Part shown: positions 15,634 through 23,322 of the stretch, in pieces
Layout: the number at the start of each line of letters is the position of its first letter
Position numbering within the stretch: position 1 is the first letter of the stretch
Source: Muribaculaceae bacterium
GTDB taxonomy: Bacteria > Bacteroidota > Bacteroidia > Bacteroidales > Muribaculaceae
Direction: 5' to 3'
NCBI GenBank assembly: GCA_023663365.1
Contig: JAMPHP010000001.1
Coordinates: 471,042-529,082 of the forward strand
Length of the DNA: 58,041 nucleotides
Notes under the pieces: generated by a model
Told to the model about the DNA's origin: nothing
The model's input: only the letters and a program-made list of their open reading frames with translations
Database searches by the model: none
Program-made: the position numbers and the translations under genes

Positions 15634-17058
15634 ATGAACGCGCGACTATCCACATTCTTAGGATTTCAGGCTGCGGCGACGGCTCTCGTCGTCGGTCTGC
15701 TCTACGCTTTTCCGGGAGCCGGCGTATGGTCCATGCTTCTGAAGTATCTCGGAGTATGGGCGATAGCAGTGCTCGCTTACAAGCAACTCTGCCCCTGCAA
15801 CAGAGGCGGCTTCTACACCTTGCTCGCCATCTGGACTATGCTTGCCGCCGGTGTGACGGTGAACGTGTGGTACTTCACCACGCACAGCGGAGGCTCCCCG
15901 GAGGCTCCCGTGCTGGTCAACGACGACGCATCGAGTGCATGGACTCAGATGATGGCCGTGCTCCGGGGCACGGAGTCGACGGTAGCACTCGCGCGCCGAG
16001 GCTACGGCACCCTTCTTGCTACGCTCTGCGGCGGGGGAACGCCGACTATCGACAGTCTACTCTGCTTCAATATGCTCGCCACAATCCTTGCGATAGTGCT
16101 CACGGGAGCCACTGCTGCGGCGATTGCCGGGAGTGCCGGGGTGGCGTCGGAGGCTTCGCGTGCCCGCATAGCGTGCACTGCAATGATAATGACGGGCGGC
16201 GTGAGCTACTTCCTCACCACGGGCACTATCCTGATAAAGGACGCTTTCTGCTGCCTGACGATGGCCGCGGCTCTGTATGCCCTCTTCGGCACCGGCCGGC
16301 GGAGCGCTAAGTGGTGTGTGCTTGCAGCTGCGGCTGTGCTGGCAGTGCTTGTCCGCCCCAACATGCTCGTGTTCATCGCCTTGGCTTCGATAATCAGCCT
16401 CTATGCCGGTAAGCGGTCTGACTTCATCCCCACTATGCTCTTCTGCCTTGTACTCGGTGGAGTGTATGTGTGGCAAAGCGCTGTGGGGCAGGCTGCCGCC
16501 GCAGTAGACACCAGCGACGGCACCACCAACTTCTGGCTCGGCTGGGACAACGGCACCAGCAGGCTTCAGGCCTACTCTACCATAGGCGGCGGCTACGAGG
16601 ACGCGAGCAACCTGCGAAAGCTGCTTCTGCTGCCGTTCACGCTTGCGGTGCAGTATCTCACTCCCCTGCCCTGGGCTTTCGCCCGTGATGCCGTATTCGG
16701 CCCGGCTCTCTCGTGGGCGCACTTCTCGCTGCCATGGTATGCCCTTGGCGGCCTGTTGCTCTACTATATGATATTCCGGCTGCGGCGCTCGCCCCGCCCC
16801 GTGCAGGCAGCTTTCGCCTTTGGTGTCGCAGCCTGGGTGATGACGGCATTTATCACCGGAGGCACGGTGTCGCGCTACTGCCTGCCCTGGCTACCATTCC
16901 TCGTGCCGGCTGCCGCGTGGCTTGTATGCACGGGGCAATGCTCGGCACGTTCATTCAGAATATGGGCGTGGTGCTACGGTCTTGCGCTCGCGGTAGGGCT
17001 TGTAGTGGTCTTTACGGCGCTGCATATATATTCGCCGGGAGGCTGGGAGGCCGTCTGA
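15634..17058 (+). CDS. Polytopic membrane protein, GT-C-like glycosyltransferase candidate
   Basis: A 474-residue protein with about 10-11 hydrophobic segments spread over its length. An acidic stretch (VNDDASSAWTQM) lies in the first large non-membrane loop, the place where GT-C enzymes carry a catalytic Asp. I cannot match it to a named family; the general layout resembles dolichyl-phosphate-sugar-dependent transferases or O-antigen polymerases. The frame could start at a TTG at 15622, but that codon lies in the promoter box, so ATG 15634 is used. It heads a four-gene glycan operon, with the GT2 gene 1 nt downstream. Confidence 0.7.
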   Translation: MNARLSTFLGFQAAATALVVGLLYAFPGAGVWSMLLKYLGVWAIAVLAYKQLCPCNRGGFYTLLAIWTMLAAGVTVNVWYFTTHSGGSPEAPVLVNDDASSAWTQMMAVLRGTESTVALARRGYGTLLATLCGGGTPTIDSLLCFNMLATILAIVLTGATAAAIAGSAGVASEASRARIACTAMIMTGGVSYFLTTGTILIKDAFCCLTMAAALYALFGTGRRSAKWCVLAAAAVLAVLVRPNMLVFIALASIISLYAGKRSDFIPTMLFCLVLGGVYVWQSAVGQAAAAVDTSDGTTNFWLGWDNGTSRLQAYSTIGGGYEDASNLRKLLLLPFTLAVQYLTPLPWAFARDAVFGPALSWAHFSLPWYALGGLLLYYMIFRLRRSPRPVQAAFAFGVAAWVMTAFITGGTVSRYCLPWLPFLVPAAAWLVCTGQCSARSFRIWAWCYGLALAVGLVVVFTALHIYSPGGWEAV

Positions 17059-17059
17059 G

Positions 17060-17818
17060 ATGAAAATCTCCATCATCACCATCACCTACCGCGACGGTGC
17101 ATTGCTGAAGCGCGCCATCGACAGCATCTACGCGCAGGAGCTCGATGCCGACACAGAGCTCGAGCACATAATTGTGAGCGGCGACAGCGAGGACGACAGC
17201 GAGGCTTCGGCACTTTTGCGCTATGCCGAATCGATGGGTTCACGAATTATCCGCAGCAAGCCTCAAGGGTGCTACAACGCCCTCAACATCGGCAATGCCG
17301 CCGCCACAGGCGATGTGATTGGGCTTGTTCATGGTTCCGACATGCTCGCCGACGCAAGTGTGCTCGCGAAAGTAGCCGACACGTTCAGGGCGTATAAGCC
17401 CGACTTTGTCTACGCCGACATCATATATATAAGCGTGGAGCGCCCCGGTGAGGTTCTCCGCCGGTACGGCGCGCACGACTTCTCGCCCGAGCTCCTTAGC
17501 AAAGGCATAGCTCCGCCGCATCCGTCGCTCTATATGAGCCGCGACACACTCCGCCGCGTGGGGCGCTACAAGGAGGACTATCTGATCGGTGCCGACTTCG
17601 ATCTGTTCATCAGGCTGTTTCGCGGCGGCTTCGTAGGCCGCTATATGCCTGCCACGACCGTGGCGATGGAGTGGGGAGGCCTGTCGACCACACTCTACAA
17701 CCGCATAGTGGTAAACACCCGCGAAAAGCTGCGCGCGCTGCGCGACAACGGATGCCCGGTGAGCGCCGTGCGCATCCTGCTAAGATATTTACACCATCCA
17801 AGCCGAAAGAAAGTATGA
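17060..17818 (+). CDS. Family 2 glycosyltransferase
   Basis: A 252-residue GT-A enzyme. The N-terminus MKISIITITYRDGALLKRAIDS is the classical GT2 nucleotide-binding beta strand and helix. VHGSDMLAD takes the place of the DxD region, with Asp in the D position, and GADFDLFIRLF is the acceptor-side motif common in WcaA/PGL-type transferases. It likely adds one sugar from a nucleotide donor on the cytoplasmic face. It overlaps the next gene by ATGA. Confidence 0.88.
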   Translation: MKISIITITYRDGALLKRAIDSIYAQELDADTELEHIIVSGDSEDDSEASALLRYAESMGSRIIRSKPQGCYNALNIGNAAATGDVIGLVHGSDMLADASVLAKVADTFRAYKPDFVYADIIYISVERPGEVLRRYGAHDFSPELLSKGIAPPHPSLYMSRDTLRRVGRYKEDYLIGADFDLFIRLFRGGFVGRYMPATTVAMEWGGLSTTLYNRIVVNTREKLRALRDNGCPVSAVRILLRYLHHPSRKKV

Positions 17819-18543
17819 TTACACACCTTTGCCTTTATACTCCCGAAAGCGACTTCCTGCTGCCGTACATCAAGCAGGCTCTGCCCGGCGTGAAGATTTC
17901 GACCATGCCCGTGGACGGCAGCGAGCAAGCCCCGGAGCTCGCTGTGATGATCTCGAGCTGCGACATCTACGGCGGCACGGAGGCCATCGATCTGAATGAA
18001 GGTGCCCCGGTCGACGAGACGTCGCCATGGGCAGAGCGCGAACGACTCTTCGGCGACTACTGCAGGAAAAACGGTATGAAAGCACTCGTCCTGCGCTGCG
18101 CCGACATCATTGGCACCGGAATGGGCGGCTATGGCCGTATGCTTGCCCGAGCGATATGGCGCGGCACTTTCTTCCACTTTCCCGGCAACGAAGCACGCCG
18201 CAGCTGCATACACGCCACCGACGTGGCCGCACTCATCCGTTCGGCAGCCGAAAGGATGCCGGAGGCCGAGGGCGGAATCTACAATGTGACCGACGGCGAG
18301 GATCCGACTGTTCACGACCTTGCTGAAGCGCTTGCTTTCAGGATGCGCAACAAACGCATCTCCAACCTCAGCACAGTGCCTCAGCAGCGCATATTCAAGC
18401 TCCTCTATGGACGCCGGCGCTGCGGGCTCTACACCACCACCCGCACATTCAGCAACGAGCGTGCAAGAGCCGATTTCGACTTCCACCCAAGCGCCGTATG
18501 CCAATATCTGCGCACTCACATCTACGATGACTCAAGCCTATGA
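17815..18543 (+). CDS. Degenerate NAD-dependent epimerase/dehydratase-like protein
   Basis: A 242-residue protein of the extended SDR type. Recognisable parts are the strand before the catalytic Ser (MISSCDIYGG, about residues 44-53), RCADIIGTGMGG, the IHATDVAALI motif and the NVTDGED motif of the substrate domain. Two essential features are missing: there is no N-terminal GxxGxxG nucleotide-binding loop, and the YxxxK catalytic pair is replaced (SPWAERE, Trp and Glu in the Tyr and Lys positions, about residues 70-76). The start at 17815 overlaps the GT2 stop (ATGA), and the stop overlaps the next start (ATGA), so it is a normal operon member and not a random remnant. Probably a pseudoenzyme with a binding role; the function is unknown. 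Confidence 0.75.
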   Translation: MITHLCLYTPESDFLLPYIKQALPGVKISTMPVDGSEQAPELAVMISSCDIYGGTEAIDLNEGAPVDETSPWAERERLFGDYCRKNGMKALVLRCADIIGTGMGGYGRMLARAIWRGTFFHFPGNEARRSCIHATDVAALIRSAAERMPEAEGGIYNVTDGEDPTVHDLAEALAFRMRNKRISNLSTVPQQRIFKLLYGRRRCGLYTTTRTFSNERARADFDFHPSAVCQYLRTHIYDDSSL

Positions 18544-19361
18544 AATATACTTTCGCCGACCGATGCTACGACAGCTTTAAAAGCATAGTGAAGATTGCGC
18601 TCCAGAGCCGCAGAGGAGCTTCACAGAAGCCGCACAACGGAAAGAGCATAATAGTGATGGGCAACGGGCCCTCGCTGGCTCAGACCATCGCCACAAAGGG
18701 CGACATACTGAAGCAGAGCGTGACCATGGCCGTGAACTTCGCCGCCCTCTCGCCCGACTTCTTCGCGATAAAGCCGCAATACTACGTGCTAGCCGACCCG
18801 CACTTCTTCGGCACGCCCGAGCCGGGAAGCAACCTCGAGCTTCTCAGGCAGGCTTTCGCACGCATCGACTGGCCGATGACGCTCTTCATCCCGGCAAAGG
18901 CCCCGGCAGAGGCATACACACAGCCCGGAATAGAAATACGCCGCTTCAACACCGTGGGCGTGGAAGGTTTCCACCGCCTGGCACATTGGGCCTACCGGCG
19001 AGGACTCGGAATGCCACGCCCCCGCAACGTGCTCATCCCTGCCATAATGCTCGCTATCGCCGAAGGCTACTCAAAAGTCATGATTGCGGGAGCCGACCAC
19101 TCGTGGATGCAAAGCATATCGGTGACCGACGACAACGAAGTGGTGTCGGTACAGCCGCACTTCTATACCGACAGCAAAAATGAAGAGGCGCGTGTCCGAC
19201 ACGAATACAAAGGCTACCGCCTGCATGAAATCGTGCAGAGCTTTGCCGTTGCCTTCAAAAGCTATCACGACATAGCAGCATACGCCCGCGAAAGGGGTAC
19301 GGAGATTGTGAACGTGACTCCGGGGAGCTTCATCGACGCATTCCCGCGCGGCGAACTGTGA
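18540..19361 (+). CDS. DUF115/MptE-like protein, probable glycan-related transferase
   Basis: A 273-residue protein. SIIVMGNGPSL (about residues 36-46) is the glycine-rich motif of the DUF115/MptE-like family, which includes flagellin Maf glycosyltransferases and 6-hydroxymethylpterin diphosphokinase-like enzymes. ADPHFF and IAGADHSWM are further conserved-looking acidic/His motifs. In Bacteroidota such proteins often sit in surface-glycan clusters, as here behind a GT-C-like protein and a GT2. The substrate cannot be told from sequence. It is the last gene of the operon, followed by a strong terminator. Confidence 0.7.
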   Translation: MKYTFADRCYDSFKSIVKIALQSRRGASQKPHNGKSIIVMGNGPSLAQTIATKGDILKQSVTMAVNFAALSPDFFAIKPQYYVLADPHFFGTPEPGSNLELLRQAFARIDWPMTLFIPAKAPAEAYTQPGIEIRRFNTVGVEGFHRLAHWAYRRGLGMPRPRNVLIPAIMLAIAEGYSKVMIAGADHSWMQSISVTDDNEVVSVQPHFYTDSKNEEARVRHEYKGYRLHEIVQSFAVAFKSYHDIAAYARERGTEIVNVTPGSFIDAFPRGEL

Positions 19362-19377
19362 GCGACATAAGGGTATT

Positions 19378-19409
19378 AAAAAAACCACTTCTCACGAAGT
19401 GGTTTTTTT
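19378..19409. terminator. Strong bidirectional terminator
   Basis: The 14-bp perfect stem (19378-19391 with 19396-19409) has A- and T-tracts of seven on both sides. On the plus strand it ends the glycan operon, 16 nt after its stop. On the minus strand the loop reads GTGA (a GNRA tetraloop) and it ends the putative transcript starting at about 19524. Confidence 0.93.
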
Positions 19410-19524
19410 GAGTCTTCTAACACTAAATACCTAAAACCATTAAAAATCCTTTTTTACTCTTTCGTTCGTTATACTTTATAATCCTAAAAATACCTTAAAT
19501 CTTAGACCGTTTTAATTATTTACA
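19378..19524 (-). ncRNA. Candidate small RNA A, downstream of the first DUF6377 gene
   Basis: About 147 nt on the minus strand run from a TAACTTTG promoter box to the GNRA-capped terminator. No convincing reading frame is seen; the stretch is AT-rich. It shares a TTTAGT..TTA...GACTC stretch and the promoter module with candidate C. No gene follows on this strand for several kb, so it is not a leader. Evidence is sequence architecture only. Confidence 0.5.
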
Positions 19525-19527
19525 ATG

Positions 19528-19585
19528 CAAAGTTAAGCAGCGGAGCTCGCCCTGCATAGTAAATACAGCTGCAATATAAATAAAT
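19528..19585 (-). promoter_or_regulatory. Promoter module A (14-bp box, N36, -7 box)
   Basis: On the minus strand: ATTTATTTATATTG (19572-19585), exactly 36 nt, then TAACTTTG (19528-19535) followed by CATTGTAAA. Both ends of the module and its internal spacing recur at 25444-25501, also about 80 nt behind a DUF6377 gene. The -33 TTTG is poor (TATG), which would suit an activator-dependent promoter. Confidence 0.6.
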
Positions 19586-19663
19586 CAAGGAATAATATTT
19601 AGTTATATTGCTGTTTTATTGGATGTTAAAACTTCGCTAATTGAGTCGCAATATAAGTGCATA

Positions 19664-21253
19664 TCAAGCGTCGGAATGAATGGAAGCAACATCCTGCTCG
19701 AAAGTTTCGCGATTCAGGGCTCGACCTTTGAGGCGATTTCTATATGTATAGATAGTGTTGAGCGAGAGGCCGAGCACTTGAGAAAGCCTGTTGCTGTCGC
19801 TCACGCCAAGGCGCATGAAAGCGGCGATGCGGAGTTCGGGGCTGAGCCGGTCGCCGGGAAGGAGCTCGAGCTGCCGGTCGGGTAGGAGGAGCTTGTTGAG
19901 CGCAGCAACAAAGCCGGGGAAGTCCGAGAGGAAGGTGGCATCGAATACTTCAAAGAACTTCGCGCTCTGCCTGCTGACGTGCTTTCCCGATTCTACTTCC
20001 TGGATGAGATCCTTTACCTGACCGGTCTTGAGCTTTCGGCTCACATGAAGATTGTACTCCTTAAGCTCTTCGATAGCCACGAACGCAAGAGTAATGAGAC
20101 TCTGGTTTGTGAGAGTAGCCTCTCGCCTAAGCACATCACTGTTGTGCTGAAGCTCGGCAAGGCGGTCGTGACTCTCGCGGATCTTTACCCGCAGACGGAA
20201 ATATAAAAGGAGCATAATCACAGCAATCAAAAGCAGAGTGACCACAAAGACTATGCGCGTGTGCGTGAGTTCACGACTGTCGTTCAGGAATATATGTGCT
20301 ATACGGCTGCGGTCGACCGAATCGTAGTAGCCGGAGTAGGAGCGGTCGGGCATCTCGATGGAAAGACTCACGAAGCGCCGGCCGAGATCTTCATATCCCG
20401 ATTCAAATAGCATACTGCCGACCTCGGCATACAACTTGCTTCTCAGCAACCCCCTGCGCAGCGCATTGATAGCGCGGCGCAGTGTGTAATCGCGATAAAT
20501 ATGCTCATAGCCGGGGCGACCTTCGTAGTACGATGCAATCATCATCATGGCAAAGTCGGCAATCTCGGGGTGCACCGACAGATTGGGGAGGGCTTCCATG
20601 AAGTTTGCCACGGCAAGATTGGTGTCGCCCGACAGCATATTGATATATCCGAGGAAATAATTGCTGAGCGGGGAGTCGACGGGATAATAGTGGCGCAATG
20701 AGTCGATTGCGACAAGGGTCTTCTGCTTGTACTTTTCTTTCATGCTTCCTTCCGGGTACGAATTAAGAGCACAATGATATAGTTCTGCTGCCGAGCGCCA
20801 ATAGGGCTTTCGCAATTCAGCCGGCAAGGTTGCGGGGTCGATAACTTCAAAATTTTCAATGGCTTCTTTGATTACACCCATGGTAGGCATCAGTGCAGCA
20901 ATCTGCATATCAATGCGCCGCATAGCTGCGGAGTCGGCCATGGCCCGGGCATCACTGCGCACAATCTGATACACGAGCATCGCCGAGTCGATATCGGAAA
21001 GGATGTATTCTTTAGCGATACGTTCGCCGAGGTCGACACGCTCGCGCCCGGAAGCAGCCGAGCGCCTTCCTTTAAGGTCGTGCAGGAGCGAAGCACGGTT
21101 CTCACGGAAGCGGTCGAAATTGGAAAGAGTGAACTCAAGGGTGTCAATAAGTGATGATGTGCCGGAAGGCAGTGCCGACAGAGGAGCCGGAACAAGCACC
21201 AGCACCATGGCGCAAACTAACGATTTCAGGACTTTCGACATAGTTGTTTTCAT
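19664..21253 (-). CDS. DUF6377-type membrane-anchored TPR-HTH regulator
   Basis: A 529-residue protein with a signal peptide (cleavage near PLSALPSG), about 300 residues of TPR-like helical repeats outside the cytoplasm, one membrane span (VFVVTLLLIAVIMLLLYF, about residues 330-350), a cytoplasmic coiled segment, and a C-terminal LuxR/two-component-like helix-turn-helix (LSPELRIAAFMRLGVSDSNR then LGLSLNTIYTYRNRLKGRA). This domain order is that of DUF6377 regulators of Bacteroidota, thought to sense a periplasmic signal and act directly on DNA. The frame extends upstream to a TTG, but that codon lies in the promoter box, so ATG 21253 is chosen. It is monocistronic and paralogous to the gene at 25582-27135. 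Confidence 0.82.
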   Translation of the reverse strand: MKTTMSKVLKSLVCAMVLVLVPAPLSALPSGTSSLIDTLEFTLSNFDRFRENRASLLHDLKGRRSAASGRERVDLGERIAKEYILSDIDSAMLVYQIVRSDARAMADSAAMRRIDMQIAALMPTMGVIKEAIENFEVIDPATLPAELRKPYWRSAAELYHCALNSYPEGSMKEKYKQKTLVAIDSLRHYYPVDSPLSNYFLGYINMLSGDTNLAVANFMEALPNLSVHPEIADFAMMMIASYYEGRPGYEHIYRDYTLRRAINALRRGLLRSKLYAEVGSMLFESGYEDLGRRFVSLSIEMPDRSYSGYYDSVDRSRIAHIFLNDSRELTHTRIVFVVTLLLIAVIMLLLYFRLRVKIRESHDRLAELQHNSDVLRREATLTNQSLITLAFVAIEELKEYNLHVSRKLKTGQVKDLIQEVESGKHVSRQSAKFFEVFDATFLSDFPGFVAALNKLLLPDRQLELLPGDRLSPELRIAAFMRLGVSDSNRLSQVLGLSLNTIYTYRNRLKGRALNRETFEQDVASIHSDA

Positions 21254-21263
21254 TTTTCGTATG

Positions 21264-21292
21264 CAAAGATACAAAAATCCCGGCTAATACAA
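21264..21292 (-). promoter_or_regulatory. Promoter of the first DUF6377 gene
   Basis: On the minus strand TTG (21290-21292), an 18-nt spacer and TATCTTTG (21264-21271) match the Bacteroidota consensus. Transcription would start only a few nucleotides before the ATG at 21253. Confidence 0.65.
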
Positions 21293-21402
21293 GTGGAAAA
21301 GTGTTATATTTTTTATCGTACCGTAATTTAGTTATTTCTCTGATTTATCCTTGATTAGCATTTTATATATCTATTCGAGCATAATATGTTAATTATATTG
21401 GC

Positions 21403-21433
21403 ATTGAAAACCCGCTCAAGCATACTAATTTTG
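21403..21433 (+). promoter_or_regulatory. Near-consensus promoter of candidate small RNA B
   Basis: ATTG (21403-21406), exactly 19 nt, then TAATTTTG (21426-21433). This is the best match to the Bacteroidota housekeeping consensus among the non-coding intervals of the window. TTATATTG (21393-21400), as found in modules A and C, lies directly upstream. Confidence 0.75.
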
Positions 21434-21436
21434 TAG

Positions 21437-21566
21437 TGCAAGTTATAATGGTTAGTAAATATTAAATGAGTTTTCACAATTTCTAATTAGATTGTTTTAG
21501 GTTTGTTGCCCGGTATTTTACCGGGTATCAACAAAGGGCCCCTTCGTGAGAAGCGGCCCTTTGTTG
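21437..21566 (+). ncRNA. Candidate small RNA B between DUF6377 and crp-like genes
   Basis: About 130 nt from the near-consensus promoter to a two-hairpin 3' end. Hairpin 1: cccggta (21509-21515) with taccggg (21519-21525). Hairpin 2: caacaaagggcc (21529-21540) with ggccctttgttg (21555-21566), enclosing CTTC-GTGA-GAAG. The only in-frame starts give peptides of five or six residues. The transcript converges on the crp-like gene and diverges from the DUF6377 gene, so it is not a leader for either. Confidence 0.6.
21529..21566. terminator. Hairpin terminator, likely shared with the crp-like gene
   Basis: A 12-bp perfect outer stem plus an inner 4-bp stem with a GTGA loop, with one C-C mismatch between them. 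It lies 23 nt after the stop of the minus-strand crp-like gene and closes candidate RNA B on the plus strand. The following T-tract is weak on both strands, so the efficiency is uncertain. Confidence 0.7.
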
Positions 21567-21589
21567 TATATCCAAGCGAGGTTGGCTTG

Positions 21590-22312
21590 CTATAAAGTAT
21601 CGTCCTCGGGGTTGTGCTGGAGCAGAGCGAGCAGTGCTGGTCGGTCGAGCACGTAAAGCTCTTTGGTGGTGTAATCGATCAGGCCGCGCGCCTTCATGGA
21701 TTTAAGCCCTGCCTCGAAAGTAGTGCGCTGCACTCCGAAGAGAGAACATAAATCGCGCTGACGGCAAGATAGCTTTATATTCTTTGCCCCTTGCTGAGTG
21801 AGCGCGCCTATCCAGAACGCAATGCGCTCGTCGATTTCGCCCGTTGTGAGCGAGAGGATGCCCTCAAGTGCCTTCTGTGCATTTGCCGAGAGTGTATTGA
21901 GATAGTTGAACAGGAACACCTGGTCGCTGAAAAGGATGCGCGTATAGTCGGCCTTGGCGATTTTGAGCACACCGGTCGTTTCCACCGCCTCCACAGTGCA
22001 GGGATAGTCGGTAAACTTTCCAAAGAGGAAGTCAGGGGAAATGACTGCCGGCGCTTCGAGCTCCTGACTGACGGCAAAACGGCCGTTGGCATTCACGATA
22101 GTGCATCGCACTGCACCCGAGATAATGAAGGTGAGATGGTCGCACTCCTCACCTGCACGAATGAGGGTCTCGCCCTGCGGGTACTTGAGAAAATGGAACT
22201 TTATTTCACCCACAAGCTGCGAAATGCGCTGGCGGGAAGCGCCGCGGAAGAGCGGCAGTTCGAGTAGTTTCTCGAACATACTCGGTGCAGATACCTGTTC
22301 TTTTTTTCTCAT
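21590..22312 (-). CDS. Crp/Fnr-family transcriptional regulator
   Basis: A 240-residue regulator. The N-terminal cyclic-nucleotide-binding-type beta roll covers about residues 15-130 (FLKYPQGETLIRAGEECDHLTFIISGAVR); a long dimerisation helix follows, then a C-terminal winged helix (LSCRQRDLCSLFGVQRTTFEAGLKSMKARGLI). There is no N-terminal Fnr cysteine cluster, so oxygen sensing through an iron-sulfur centre is unlikely. ATG 22312 is chosen; the upstream GTG extension has no family similarity. It is the last gene of the permease operon, 73 nt after the BASS gene, and so may regulate those transporters (inference). Confidence 0.88.
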   Translation of the reverse strand: MRKKEQVSAPSMFEKLLELPLFRGASRQRISQLVGEIKFHFLKYPQGETLIRAGEECDHLTFIISGAVRCTIVNANGRFAVSQELEAPAVISPDFLFGKFTDYPCTVEAVETTGVLKIAKADYTRILFSDQVFLFNYLNTLSANAQKALEGILSLTTGEIDERIAFWIGALTQQGAKNIKLSCRQRDLCSLFGVQRTTFEAGLKSMKARGLIDYTTKELYVLDRPALLALLQHNPEDDTL

Positions 22313-22385
22313 TTTATCTATATAATTACAGCGTGGCAGCCGGCCACACATTAAAGCTGTTTATCGAAAAAACATTGCGCAGGGA

Positions 22386-23321
22386 CTATTTGTTCGGTGC
22401 AGACACCCTCCGCCTGTCGGCTTTCAAGTGGTGATAAAGTTGGGCGGAATTTATGCTGTTCTGCCACACTATATATGCAGCCGGTCCGATAGATGAAATC
22501 GGATCGAGATAGCTCAGAGCCATCCAAATGGCCAGCACCGTGTTTTTCTGCCCGAGCCCCTGCCCTGCCGAAACCCTGTCGCCCGAGGCGGCTCCTATTC
22601 TTCGGCCTACCGAAAACAGAAGCACGCACACGAGCGCTGCCACGACGGCGATAGCTATCATCAGGGGCACAGCCGACGGCGGTTCGGCCAGGACGAAGCT
22701 CACAGCCCGACCGACGACCACAATCAGCGATACCGACCACAGATAGAAGGACACTCCTTGCACCTTGGCTACGCCCGAGTGAACCTTGGGCGCAAAGAAA
22801 TAGAGGAGAAAGGCAGCCAGCAACGGCATGATGATAAGCGGCGCCACCTTCAATGAGATGGTGACGAACTCATCGAAAAAACTTATTGAAGTGTCGGCAT
22901 CCGACACCCACACAAAGAGGAGTGGCGCGAGCACAGCCACCGCCAAATTGCTGATAATGGAGTAGGTGGCAACGCGGCCTATATCGCCGCCAAGCATACC
23001 CGTGACCACCGGAGCCGCCGTAGCCGTAGGACACAGCACACATATAAAAGCCGATTGTGCCAGCGTGAGCCCTACCGGGCGCAGGCACAGAAACACTGCC
23101 ACTGAGCCGACAATCTGCACGGCGAGCAAGCGCCATATCATAGGAGTGAAGCGGATTTCGGCCGGCCGGATGCGACAGAAGGTGATAAAGAGCATGGTGA
23201 AGATGAGGTAAGGCACCACCCATGCTATCAGCGCTATATACTCGTGGAAGAGCGCCCCGAGCACCATTGCCACGGGCATCATCCACGGTTTCAGTCTTTG
23301 CTGTACGGAGGCAATCGACAT
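22386..23321 (-). CDS. BASS-family (bile acid:sodium symporter-like) transporter
   Basis: A 311-residue protein with about ten hydrophobic segments. Family features are VLCPTATAAPVVTGMLGGD, corresponding to the conserved crossover-helix region of BASS proteins, and ISNLAVAVLAPLLFVWV. Relatives transport organic anions such as bile acids, pyruvate or pantoate with sodium; the substrate here cannot be predicted. The start at 23321 (MSIASVQQ) lies 1 nt after the stop of the SLC13-type permease, so the two are tightly coupled. Longer starts would overlap the permease gene and have no similarity. Confidence 0.85.
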   Translation of the reverse strand: MSIASVQQRLKPWMMPVAMVLGALFHEYIALIAWVVPYLIFTMLFITFCRIRPAEIRFTPMIWRLLAVQIVGSVAVFLCLRPVGLTLAQSAFICVLCPTATAAPVVTGMLGGDIGRVATYSIISNLAVAVLAPLLFVWVSDADTSISFFDEFVTISLKVAPLIIMPLLAAFLLYFFAPKVHSGVAKVQGVSFYLWSVSLIVVVGRAVSFVLAEPPSAVPLMIAIAVVAALVCVLLFSVGRRIGAASGDRVSAGQGLGQKNTVLAIWMALSYLDPISSIGPAAYIVWQNSINSAQLYHHLKADRRRVSAPNK

Positions 23322-23322
23322 A

